Shown one piece after another: positions 13,276-26,800 of a DNA stretch of 64,000 nt. The stretch's first letter is position 1. The number at the start of each line of letters is the position of its first letter. The notes under the pieces are model-generated. The model had not been told where the DNA came from, made no database searches, and saw only the letters and a list, made by a program, of their open reading frames with translations. Position numbers and translations under genes: made by a program. Source of the stretch: Oreochromis niloticus (Eukaryota; Chordata; Actinopteri; Cichliformes; Cichlidae); the NCBI RefSeq assembly GCF_001858045.2, contig NC_031967.2:21904649-21968648 (forward strand), written 5' to 3'.

Positions 13276-14649
13276 CATAAATGAGGCCTTAATTAAAAAT
13301 TCAAACATTAGTCAGTGGTTATTTTTATTTACTAAGAAACAATCTACAGACTGTTATGACACTGGTGGAAATGCACAATCAGGCACAAAACACATCATTG
13401 TACTCGTAAAGACATCCAAGAATCCCTGTTCCTCTTACAGTTTAAGACAAATCTCTACAATACTGACCAAACGTTCATGGTTTCTAACACTTATCATCTT
13501 CTTGTGTGACTGAGACTCCTGAGGAATAAATATCTAAAGCACCAGTACAGACATATACCACTAACAAACTGGTTTTCAAACAAGCCATCAGCCTGATGTG
13601 TTTGGTTTTAGGCAGTGTACTGTATGTAAGGAGAAGGCAGTGGGGATGCCCTGAGACACTAGTGATAACCTAGAAAGGCTGCGGATACAGGAGTGTGTGT
13701 TTATGTGCATGGGAGTGTTGTTACCAGAATGTACAGGACAATCATAACATAACCAGACAGCATGTAATGAGTTCATTCAGGGGTGCGTGTTCAGATTTTG
13801 CTGGTATCAGTCGTAATATTGCACTAAAATGTCGTCTACTTCATTACGTTATTCGAAAATATCATTTAGGTGTAAAGCTGTTGTGCTTATGCCTTACACA
13901 AAGCATAAAACTGATTTCAACAAAGCTACAAAGTAAAGCTACAAAAACATTTTCATCAGAGGTCATGAAATACTTCAACGCAGGCATTCACACGAGCACG
14001 TGAGCGAAGCAAGCGTGGAGAAAACGAGTGCGACTCGCCTGCGGGCTCCTTTCAGCCCGTGCTGCCCCGCATTTTTAACGGGTTGTGTAGTGTGATTTTT
14101 TTTTTTTTGTCTTCCTTTTCTTTTGATAAAAGAAAAAAACAACGTCCCCACATCCGTCAAAACGCAGCTGGAATGGCACACGAGCACAGGAGTATGTTCT
14201 AATTAAGGCAATTAAGAAAAAAACCTGTGCACCACTAATACAATACAGGTGTCCCACATTCACACTTTGAAGAATACAAAAAGAGCCGACATGAAGACGG
14301 TGTTAGAAAACACTAAAATTAATATATTAATACTACTAGAAAAAATTAAGCAATTATCACAATTACAAAATAAATGAATGAGAAATGGTTCAGAATTAAA
14401 GTTAAACACAAAAACACAGTATTAGTGTACATCACAACATGAAATGACTTGATCTGAATCCGATTTTCACAATCAAAATGCAGCTCGGGTGTGCTGAACG
14501 CACGAAAACACAGATTAACAACATCAAAAAAACTAAGAACAAAAGTGTTGAAGTCATCACAGTCAGTCTTGTGATAGAAATAAAAAAAAATGTATAAAAA
14601 AAAGTCGCTCTTACAGCGAGAGTTTGCAGATAGTGAATAGAAGGCAGGG

Positions 14650-14650
<1 letters not shown>

Positions 14651-14678
<28 letters not shown>
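14651..14678 (+). repeat. GAT trinucleotide microsatellite
   Basis: Nine GAT units (ATC on the minus strand). It lies 214 bases below the slc7a8 stop codon, so it is probably within the 3' UTR of that transcript. Confidence 0.95.
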
Positions 14679-14680
<2 letters not shown>

Positions 14681-14891
14681 ATGGAAGGTGCTAACCTTTG
14701 TTTATTGCACTTTTGATGGACCCCAGACAGGAAAGTTTGAGGCCAGACTACTTGATTTGGCATCAAATAAAAGACGAGGTGTGGGGGCTCGTGTATAGAT
14801 GTGTGTTTGCATGTGTGTGTGTGTGCACCCACGTGGGTGTCTGCATGTGTTTGTTTATTTGGTGAGCAGGTGAGATGTGAAAAGTTGCGCT

Positions 14892-17800
14892 TCAGCAGTC
14901 TGCTGATTTGCGGTTGTCTCTGTCCTCCTTCGACAGAGGAGCCCTGGCCTCCTTCATTTCCTCGCCTTCCTCGCCGCTCCCGCTGCTGCTGCTGTCGCTT
15001 TCGGCCGGATAAACGACCATACAGAACCTCTGGCCCACGTATGTCATTTTATCTGGGAGAAGAGAGCATGAAAAAAAGGAGTGAGGAAAGATTGAGGTCT
15101 GTCTGACTGCATGATGCAGTTAATAAACAGCATAAAGAAAAACAACTGCTATTACTTGTAGTTATAGCATTTTATAACATTGCAGTCATGTGAACAACTA
15201 CTGAAGTACACCACAGTCTTCCCAGGAGTTGACGTCCTAACAAATTCACATCACGGTCAACTACAAACAACAAAACTTCTGACTTCTTCAAAGGGGACAT
15301 ACCAACAATAACGTCAAAGCACTGTGGCTTGTTGTCCCAGTAGACTCCCAGGAAATAGACGGGAACACCGGTGAGCATGATGGCGAGGCCGATGCCGCAC
15401 ACCACGGGCTCAGAGTAGAGGGAGAAGATGAGCAGGAAGGCCCAGAAGAGGAGGTAAATTACTGGCCATATGAGGCTGATCTAAGAGGAGAGAGAGAGGA
15501 AAATAGACTTTTATAACGTAGAAAGAACAATTTTTTAATCCACAGTTTAATCATTCATTTAACTCAAATTAAAAGCTATTCCCATTAAAGCTGAACTAGA
15601 TGGACATTTAAATGGTTTAAATAAGAAAAGTGCAAAATATATTGAGTACAAAGCTAAAACAAAGCACCACATGAACACACCTTGATTGGCCGGTGCATGT
15701 CGGGCTGTTTAATACGCAGAACAATCTGCCCGGCAACAGTAACTCCGTAGAAGAGGTAGTTGATGAAGCCCACGTAGTTGATGAGAGTGTACATGTCACT
15801 GGTGCACAGCATGAGGAGGGTGGACAGGCACTGAGGAATGAGAAAGGTTTGTTGTGTTGTTAATGGAGACAGCAGAACTTGTGTATGCGGTGGAGGTAAT
15901 ATGGAGGAGTGTAACAGGGAGAGCAGTACTCACTGTGAAGAGCAGGGCAGGGATGGGAGTGCAGCGTGTAACATGAATCATGGCCAGCAGACTCGGGAGG
16001 TGGCCCTCTCGGGCTCCAGCGAAGAACAGTCTGCAAAGGGAGAAGGACAGAAACACAATGAACAATGTTAGCACGAGGGAGAAACCAAACATTATGAAGA
16101 AAGCAAGAACAACTGGAGGGAGTCTGGGTGCTCAGTATTATGATTGTGATGACTTTAGTGGACGTAAAAGCAGGTTAAAGCTCATTTAGACCTCCTTAAA
16201 AACGCTGCCTGTTCCTAACCAAGTGCCCTAGTTGACTTCTCTATCTTTGGCCTTGATGTCAAACACTGAGTTCACATAGTACATGGTCTGTTGATACAAG
16301 TCAGATAGTCCAACTAACCGTGAAGATGTGAAGAGGGAACCGTTGACTCCCCCGAAGGTGGAGAGAGCCACAGAGATGGGCATGATCCACGCCATGACTC
16401 CAAGCAGCTTCTCACCAAAAGTCTGGGATGGAGAGATGGTTGGATGATAAAACAGACATAAAGGCACATAAGTATGTGTTTTAATTGGAGATAGAAATAG
16501 TTGATGTACACACAGAAGACCTATATAGACTCAAAAACCACTTCAACACCACCTCTCATGTTCATTTACTTTAAACTGGAGCTGGACTGCCCTCAGCTTA
16601 ACATGTACTCATAGAAACTACATTCAAGTTTTGTCACATGCCAATTAACCCTACAACCGAATCATCCACAACTTTTTAATCACTATCTTAGAGCTTGTTG
16701 TGTCAAACATAAGGCCCGGGGGCCAGAATCGACCCATCAAAGATTCCAATCTGGCCCACTGGGCAGCTTGAAAAATGTGAACGAGGGCATAAATTTGAAT
16801 TGTATTTTCAAAACTTTTACTGCTTTTTCTACTGATACAGACCTCCCTCATGGACATCCATACTATGCCAAAGTAATAAAGCAATAAACAAACAAACAAA
16901 TCACAGAAAAGTTCCTGTTTTTTTACTATCTACTATAAAAATTTCATTTTTTTTTACGTTGGGTCCACAATAAAAAAAAAAAAAGAAGAAGCACAACAAA
17001 AACTGTTGGTTAGGGCTCTAGCAATCAGTAATCAGGGCCCTGTACCACTGATCTAACACACTAATGTTACTGACTTGAGAGCTTTAAAAGAAGGCAACAG
17101 GACTTCTCTAACTTTGTGAAGATGTTTCTCCTCTCATACAGGAGGCCTTCATTTCTACCAGAGAGTCCCAGGTAATAAACTCACCCACCATAATGTCTCA
17201 ATCAGCCCTGGTGACGACTCAGGACCACCTCCAAAGAGGATAGTTACCCTACTAGGTGTATATAATCTTGGACTCTTGGACTTTGGTCCAGTTGTTTTAG
17301 TACTGAAGCCTCTTGGATGAGAGGCAAAACATCTTCCAAAAAACCCATCCAGTTGCCTTCTTTTCAAGCTCTCAGGGCTACCATGACCTGGATGCCTGAG
17401 ATCCTACACCAAGGGTGGGAGCTCCAGGCCCTGAAGGACCAGTGTCCTGCAGGTTTTCCATATCACCGTGGGCCAAGACACCTGAATCAAATGAGTAGTT
17501 CATTACCAGGCCTCTGGAGAACCTCAAAACATGTTGAGGAGGTTTAGCCATTTAAATCCGCTCTGTTGGATCAAGGACACGTCTAAAACCTGCTGGACAC
17601 CGGCCCTTGAGGCCTATTATTGCCCATGCATTTACCAACAACGACCATTAGAGGGTGACATTCATTTGAAATATCAAGGTGTGTGTCTGAATGAAGTCAC
17701 AGGACCACAGCTACTCACCACAGCAACAGCATTTGAGGCAAGCAGCTCCTGAGGACTCATGGCTGTGACATAGGCGATGTTGGCGAAGACGTAAACGAAG

Positions 17801-20800
17801 GTCACGACAGGGATGGAGATGAAGATGGCGCGAGGAAGGTTCCTGAAGACAATACAGCACAATATTTCACTTAAGAACAGAGAAAAGCAAAAGATTTAAG
17901 GAAGGAAATTAAAAAGGATGTTTTACAGGTGGGGTATTAATGGATAAGAAAGGTTACCAAAGAATAGGAAATGAGGAAATAAGTCGCTATTTTTTAATTT
18001 CTACATCTGTGACCAGACACTGGGAATGTCAGGGAGAATTTTTCCATTGTTAAGTTACATAAATTTCAGAGAGCTTTAGCAAAAAGGATCAGGGATTAAA
18101 CATAAGCTTTGTTGGTATGTGACTGCTAATTACTCAAACAGTCACAAGCAGCTTGTAAATCACATATATTCCTATGGCAGTGAGACATTTAATCTTGTGG
18201 GAATGTGGTTTTCTACACACAGCAGCTTCATATTTATATATGTATATGAGAGGCAGCATAAAGTGTCTTACACATAAGGATCCACCAGCTCCTCTGTGAC
18301 ATAGTTGAGGAAGTTCCACCCGCCATAGGCGAAGGAGCCTTGTAGGAAAGCTAAAGCTATTAAACCCACATCGTAGTCCTGGAAAGGCTCAAAGGCGTTG
18401 GCAGGCTCCAGCCAGTAGTACTCTCCTACAGGTAGAGGGAAAATCTTCAGCTTGGCACAAACACAATGGAACATTTTCAACGAAAGCACAAACTTTTCCA
18501 ATTTTGTAGTCATAGTAAAAAAAACAACAAGAAAAAGCGGTTTCTTTTATGGTTCTCTGTGTTTATTTCTTAAATTTGCATGACCTTCCCAAATTAAGTG
18601 GGCCTGTTCCCAATCATTTATCTCTGGTTTGATAACTTGTTTTGCTGTCGGGGTAAACAGCCTGGTTTCCTCTGAGGTCTGGCCTTGCTGTAGGAAGCCC
18701 AGCTGAAAACTATCAGCTAATGAAATCAGCGTGTGTAAAACACGTTGTAAAAGGTATTTTGTTAAATCCTTGTAAAGTGACTTTGCTGCTTTTCCTCATT
18801 CCTATTTTTTTGTTTTGTTTTGTTTTAATCGCTTATTGAGGCTTGTTTTTAAAGATATGTCTACCAATCTCTCTATTGCATACAGTTCCTCAGATATGAG
18901 CTAAATTCCTCCCATCAAATCAGCCTTTGAACTCTTCATTATCTACAGACAATTGTGCAGAAATCCCCGTTTTGCCCTTACAATAACTCTTCCTCAGCCA
19001 TGTTTGTGCTGTAAACCCTCACAAGCCTGCTGATATTAGCAAAAGGGCCCCAGCAACTCGCTGACCCCTGATGTGAAACCTTTACTGTCCCGACACACTG
19101 AGGATGTCCCCACTGACCCTAAGTCTGTGTCTGTGTGTGTGTGACATGTGGCGAAACCATTGTGAGTGATGCACATATGAATGCACAGATGGCAGCGGTG
19201 AGCTTACCCTTGCAGACCTGCACGACTCCCATGATGATGATGAGTGCCAGCGCCAGCAGCTTGCCGGCAGTGAACATGTCCTGCACTCTGGTGGCCCACC
19301 TCACGCTGGAGCAATTCACCCATGTCAGCAGCACTAATAAGAGAGAAGCACACAGTTACAAATCAAGTACAGCATTAACTCGGCCAAGACTCAAAGTCAA
19401 GCTCAGTTGCAAGCTGTCACTGATCTCAGTGCCAGCTCACAGCAGCTGACGGCTCAGCGGATATCATTCTGTGTGACCAACTCATAAAAACTGTGCTATT
19501 TAGGCTGTTTCTGCCTGCTTTTATTTAATATGAATATGCAAGCCACCTTGCAACCCGACTCCACCCCAGCTCCATCTTATCAAGACGTTTCAGAGAATTT
19601 AGTCTTCAGTAGGTACATCTTAACTGCAAACCCCCACAATGAAACTGTAACCTGACGTGCACATACCTAAAAATGTAACTACACGTCGAGTCGGTGCAGT
19701 CAGCAACTACTGTGATTGGCCAATTACACCTGTGCCCTGTTTCTGGCTACTTTTTCACTGCAGTTGTTGAATGAGAATAACAATCATCGCCTAAAAATCG
19801 TATCATCGTTAGGAACAATAATCATAGCACAAATGTAAGGACTCACAAATGTCAGTGAAGTCCTGGAGGGCACAACTAAACTCGGCACTGATGTAAGGGA
19901 AAGAACTAGAGGGACAAATACGTTTTGTACCCGAAAAAACAACTGACCACAACAAAGAGCAAAGACCCAGAAGGGAAAAAGTCCCAGCATTTTGTTTGTT
20001 TCTATCAGCTGGCACCACATGAAACACACTGGGACAAGGACCACAAGGTAATTAACATTGGCAATGACATCGACAGCTTACGTAGGTTATGTGGTAGCCT
20101 CAACAGAGATTCCTAAATCTGGTGTTAGCCGAGAGCATATCCACCATCACTAATGGATGCTCTGGTCTGGGGTCTTGCTGCTGCCCTCTCTGCTTTCATC
20201 TTTCTAAGCATAAAACAAGACGTACCAGAACAGAACCACACCACCAATAAAAACTACAACAGATGGACATAATGACTTTCCTGTGGTCCTGACTGGACTT
20301 GTTTTACTTCACTTTGTTCCAGCTTTTCAACTGAATCCTCTTAATATCATTGATTTCAGATTTTCACGTATGAGTAGACATTGCTACTGTTATTACTGGA
20401 CATATATGAAATTTGCACTGTGAAACAGTCAGACTACATATAGATTGTGTAAAAATTCTGCTGAGCGTGCTTGCGCCGACTTATCTTTGGGGTTGGGTGT
20501 TTATGACCTGAAGTAATAGTAACTGAATAAAATTTGTTGATCAGTAACACTGAAGGCTGCATTGGTTTATGCATTGATTGCTTTATTATTCACTCAAAGG
20601 CATTGTCACTGCATTGTTTGCAGTCGTCATAATTTTGCCCAACACGCAAAGGAGATATGAGATATATCACTGATGAACCCGATAGATTTAAAGTTTTCTC
20701 TGATATCAGGTCAGTGAATTAGCTTAAAGCTGCACATTTGAACGTGTGCAATGTTTCTCAACATGTAGGATAACAGCGACCTTTGACTTCCTTGCTGCAT

Positions 20801-23800
20801 CATCACATTCACCCGTTATCACCGTGTGCCTCACCTGCAATTTCCCTTTAAAATGCAGCAATTAGTTGTTACAACACGAGTGGCGATTTATGAATAATGT
20901 GATCTGAGAATGCACTTTGGAGTACTTCTATGCTTGCATGCTTATATAGTGTAACATTACATGCATTTGCTACTTTTTGAACGTTTGTGGACTTGCTCCT
21001 GTCGATGTATTTACTAGACAGCTTCATATCAGGGTTGATGTGATGAAGGGAGATAAACGTGGCCTCGAGAAATTACTCGACATGTTAAAGTTAAACGTTT
21101 TGGTAGGGATGACCGATGTTTTTCTAACTGTCTGGTCCTTTCAGAGCTCTCTAATCCTGCTCATCTGGCATTTAGCAGATTTTTTTTTATTTTTTTTAGA
21201 AAGCCCTAAAATGTATTTAGAAAAAGCTTTTGACGTCATGGGAAAGCTAACACATACAAGAGATAATGGATTTGATCTGTACTGCTGAGTACAACAGGCC
21301 AGTGGGTTCAGGCCAATAGGGTGCCATCAAAGAATAAGCTTGTTTGACTTTGTGGGATTAAGTTCATCACATTAAATAACTTTGAGCGGAGCTGCCACTG
21401 CAGGGAACAAAGCCAGATGCACGTGAACGGACATGCATGATATTAACATACTGCAGGTGTGTGCTGAATGCAGACAAAGGAGGGCACATGATGGGGTTTG
21501 CAGATCGGACATAGTTGTGGTGGAGCTATGCAAAAATTTGTGCTGCTCCTGCTGCTACTTCCTCCACACAAAAGCAGGAAACAAACGGTATGCAGACTGA
21601 TTCTTATGTAACTCTCATTAACTACATATTAAATCCCAAAACCAATCTGGTGGTAAACAACTGTTTTAAGAGCCAGATGATGTTTCCCACTGCTCTGCAT
21701 TTCAGTTATAGCATAAACATTCCCTCCTGCTCTGCTGTGCTGACTGGCAGATTGTGGACAAACACCTGAAGGCACCATGGGACCTTGGAGCTGCTGAGCT
21801 TTTTCTAAGCAGAGCATACAAAATAAAGGCATTATGTGCTCTGTGTGCATGTGTGTGTGTGTGTGTGTGTGTATAGGAAAATGTCCTGAATTAACCATGA
21901 GCCTGTTGGAAAACATTGGAGAATTATGACCTTGCATGAAGCCATCTGTAGGAAGAGGCAGACCTCACGGAGAATCCCCCTGCATGTCTTTGAAATGGTA
22001 CACCATTTAAAAAGTAGTCTGTCATGCAGCATGACGCCGTCAAACTGCCCGGTGACTGGTACTGTCTGGTTTGCCTGTCACTTAATCCGGTTGTAACCAA
22101 ATAAAAAAGTAAGGCAATATCCTGCAAACTATTACATAACATTCTGCCAAGGCCAAATTTAGGAAATCACAGGTACGTCTAAACACAGACCCAAATAAAC
22201 AACAGGGCTGACATCCAGAAATTAGGACATGAGCGGAACAGGTGACCTCTAACCAACTTTTCTCTGAACAACAAGAAAATAGGAACAAAAACAACAACAA
22301 GGCTCAAGTTTTTTCCCCTTAAAAGCTGCCTGACAACATCTGTCTAATCGACTCAAGAAAGAAGAAAATCTAGAATTACGCAATAAAGCATGTGCTAGCA
22401 GTTCTTGGTCAAGCTAAGCACATTTGGCTTCAAGGCATTCGTGTAAGTGGATTAAAAAAAAGACAGGTTAATATAGGTCAATGTGTCAGAAACATAAAAA
22501 GCAAAGTATTCAGACAAAAACAGAAAAACTAAACGATATCAAAGAAGCTGTTTCCAGCCTGCTTCGTCAGCTTGTTGTATATCTTGTCGAGGACCATGAC
22601 GGTTATCAAGTTTGATCCCTTTCAGCCCTTTCAGAGGCGTATTTACAGGCTTTCCCGCATTAAGCTGCAAGTGTTTCCACCCAGGAGTGTGCCATGTAGC
22701 TATTTTGTTGATGTAACAGGGCTTCTTCTGCCAATTTCAGCTGACATTTCTTCAAATGTAAGAAAGCAATTATTGCTTTCCACCCATTTGGTGCCAAATA
22801 ACTCAGAGCATAAGACTGCATATTCTGCTAGCTTAGTAAAGCAGCAGTAGTGTTTTTGCCTACGGTCATTAGTAGTAATCAATTGGTTAACTACATTTAA
22901 ATGTCTTTTCATGCATTCTCATGCAAGCCTTTGGAAAGTGAGCTTTCAGTATCATTAAGCCAAACAGGGCAGCGAGCTGAGCTCATCATGGGAAGCAAAT
23001 CACAATATACTCGGTTAAAAGTTTCACTCGCCTTTGAAAAACCTACCAAGTGAAACTTTATAGCTGCCATTTTTAGTTATGCATGTTTTATATGCCATTT
23101 GTATGATTTTTCCAGTCTTTCCAGTTCCAAGCTCAAGGACGCTTTAGCATGCAGACTGAAGCAGGGCTCACTTGCTTTTAAATCTAACCATTTTTGAGTG
23201 TAAAGGTAAAAAGTGAGGGAGGAAATAAAAGAAGAAAGAAAGTTTAAAAACACCAAGAGTTGGACTTAATGGGGAGATGCAGGAAACATCTGAGAGCTGC
23301 AGTATACAAGATGAGTGAGTGAGAATGCTTCGAGGAAGGAACTAGTGTGCTCAGAGAGATATTTTTTAAAGCAACTTGCATCCAGAAAATATCACACTGA
23401 ACACAACTGTTGTCCTCCCAATAAAAAGAATGCATACATGATACGTACAAATCGCCACCAGGTAACACAAACAGTGCACGTATTCTTCTCCAGGCTTCTT
23501 CTCTTTTTGTGTCTCAAGGCTGCCTGCAGTATTTGTCTACTGTGTGTGAACTTTGTCGAAGTACTAAAATCCACCACAGTCATGTTGGCGCCAACACATT
23601 TGTCCATTTGTCTCCACACATTTACTCCTCACGGCTAAACTCTGCCAGCTCTCTGTGTACTTCCTCTCTCACATGACCTCTAACTGAGGGTTAAAAAACA
23701 CAAGCGCTTCATAAAACAGGGGAAAACTGGGATAGAAGGCATAAACTGGATAAACAAAGACATAACTCAACCAGTCGGTGAATTATAAATAGGTTGGATG

Positions 23801-26800
23801 TGATGACGTCACTTTGATCAACAAAGCAACAGTTGCTGCAGTGGAAAATGTGTTTTAAAGGACTTTCACATGTTGAACTCTACAACATCTAAATGCTGTT
23901 ATTAGACTCGTTCATTAAAGCTGCATGAGGCAGATATTTGCTCTAAGCCCCTCCCACAAGAGAAGTGCTTGCTTAACTAGGCCTTAAAATAGGTGAAACA
24001 TGTCTCCCAAAGCCTTGATTGTACTCTGTTGCAGACACGGAGAGCCGGAGACAAGACGATCAAGTCATCGTTCCAAGTTCGCTGTAAGGTAAAGTCTCCA
24101 AAGAGTCTGAGTAATTACACAACCACAGGGTCTCCACAGACCCTTCTGGTCACCATCTGATAATGAAATTTACACCACTCGGACCCAAACTGACCCCGAG
24201 CCAAGATATGACGACAAAGCGTCAAGGAAACTATAAGCAATACTTAAAGCAGAATTTAAACCCCACTCTAAGCAGCTCAGAAAGAAAAGCGTCTGAACTT
24301 CTTTAAGTTCCTTGAAGAACTCCAGACAGTTGGTGTCGACACCAACTGTCTGCCATCTATAATCCAGTTTTGGGATCCCTTCACAGATGCCTTAACACGC
24401 ACATGATAGGGTGGGGCAAGCTCTCACAATGGGTTCACCCAAAACTTGGCTGATTGTGAACTTGGCTGTGACCAACACCCGCTTTCACACCTTTGCTCGT
24501 GTGATTAGGCAGAGGATCAATAGGGGGTCTATAACCCTCTTATGGACACTCCCAATAGGTCTTAAAAAATCTGGGTCTCTCCACCATTTGCTCTTAAAAC
24601 TGAAGAAGCTTCTCGGATGAGAGGTGAAACGTCTTCACATAACTTTTCTTACGCTTTTCTTTCCAAGCTCCTTAGACTACAATGATCTGGATGACTGAGA
24701 ACCTTCACAGACATCACTGATTGAACTTCTTTGTGTTTCACAAAGTATTATGTAACCTTTAGAAGTCAATGCCTTCACCAGTTTAGCATTAACGCCATTA
24801 AATTCAGTCAGTTTGTAGTTCAGTTAATTTTAGTTGTTGGAAGTCTGTCCTCCATTATGTGGAAAACACATGCAGCTGTGGGTTGTGGTTCATTTGTGTC
24901 TGGACTTGTGCACACGAGTTAGATGTGATGTGTTACTCACAAAGACAAACGGCAGCCAGCAGACGCAAGCCATTTTCTGGTGGGAAGCAGGTGGGGAACA
25001 GAGGCTGCAGGACATAGTTGGAGAACGTCAGTGCGATCACAGCCTGGTTGGTCGGGTAGATGACCAACACAGCGATCCACAGCCGCAGGAACCTGGGCAA
25101 ATACAAGGGATAGTTATAAAAGAACTTTAACTGAGTATTAATGGACTACGCGGACAAAAATAAGTCAATAAAACAGCTCACATGTTCATGGTTTATTAAG
25201 CTTGCAACAGTCAAGTAAAAGTTTTGCAAAAGTATTGCTTCCATTCTCCACATTACATTAATTTAATAGTTTTGTACTTGGAAAACAAGCTACACAACAG
25301 TGTCACCTTTGGGTTCTGAGGAGCCACGAATGGCTTCAGTTGCTATTCTCAGCTAACACTAAAAAAACAAATGACCCAGTTATTGAATACAAACACTTCC
25401 TTGCATCACTCAGAACAAAGCAGAGAGAGGAAATCTCATGCTGCCTGTGACTAAAATAGTAACATTTTTTGCAGCAAGTTTTGCAGCTACTTTGATGTTT
25501 GGTTACCGGCACATTGCCCCGTTATTTTCCTGTGTTTGTGCAGGGAAAAGACATTTGGTTTAACCCAGACCACTAACATTTCTGCCTGGCAACAGTTTAA
25601 AACAATGTGACTCATTCCAGTCTTTTAACCTGCTTGAGTAGCAGTAGTCATGGAGAAACACAACAGTGAAACAATACACCAACTGTTACTCATTGTCTGT
25701 TTTAGTAACACATCAGCCCATTGTTTTTTGTTAAATTTTTTATTACCAGTGTTTACTTAAATTGATGTATTTTGTAATTTTCTCCTGTTTTTCATCTTAC
25801 ATGATTTGTTTTCTCTGCAGTTATCACTAAAATGTTCACATCACCGCCTGCACTAATCAAACTTGGGCAGAAATAAACAACTTTAGATAGACATGCCTGA
25901 CAATACTTATCTCACTCGTCTCAGCATGATAACGAAAACATGCAAACATGCAGATATCAGTAATAGTGGAATAAAATGAATAACGGGCTGATGACACGAG
26001 ATTTGGCAGAGCTCACGGGTTTAACGGAGTGACAGGTACAACCGGACACGTGATATCTCTATTAAATTCTCTGGAAGCTTAAAAAGGGGTCATTACACTC
26101 GAGTGCATTAATGGGATGGCGACTCGCTGGAATTTGTGAGTGTTTGATGAAAAAACGTCCACACTAGTGTTTGAAAGTCAGTCTCCAATAACTCGCCTTT
26201 CACACTGCTAGCTTTACTTTTAGCATTTTTAAAACTCAACTTCAGTACATTTCAGGTAAATGGCGTAATTTTTTTTACTTAACTAAAGTTACCTACAGTT
26301 ATTACAGTTAAATACAATGTGCTGGGTTTAACATGTAAATATATGATAAACTAAGGTGACAACGATGAAACAAGCTAAACTACCATTACACTTTAAAGCA
26401 CACCAAACTAGCTGCAATATTCAAATGTTAATTAATGTATAAATTATCTATAATATAATAAAATGGACTTGTTGAATATTAGGTGGTTAATAAATTATGA
26501 AAAGAACAATCTGTATGTTATTTAGCACTAAGTAGCATTGAAATATATCAATGTATAAAGTTTGTTGATGCATCTTGCTAATAATGTAAGATTCTGTTAG
26601 CTCATGAGTTAGCATTCCACCTAAAAACTAAAATGCTAACATTAACGCCTTTCTTCTGCACTGAATCTATATAGAGTCTTTGACCTAGACTACACAAGTG
26701 TTGCTAGCGACACTGTTGCTAATGTTTTCAGTCAACTTTGCTTGTTTTAAATCTACACATTAGGTACGTCATAAGCACAAGCCCTTCTGAAACCCTACAG

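Larger units (their letters stand above)
12545..14891 (-). other. slc7a8 3' UTR and downstream spacer
   Basis: No gene is seen. The 3' UTR of slc7a8 begins directly below the stop codon at 14892. TTTATT (AATAAA on the minus strand) occurs at 14854-14859 and 14701-14706, and either could serve as a polyadenylation signal. The rest holds microsatellites and AT-rich DNA. Confidence 0.45.
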
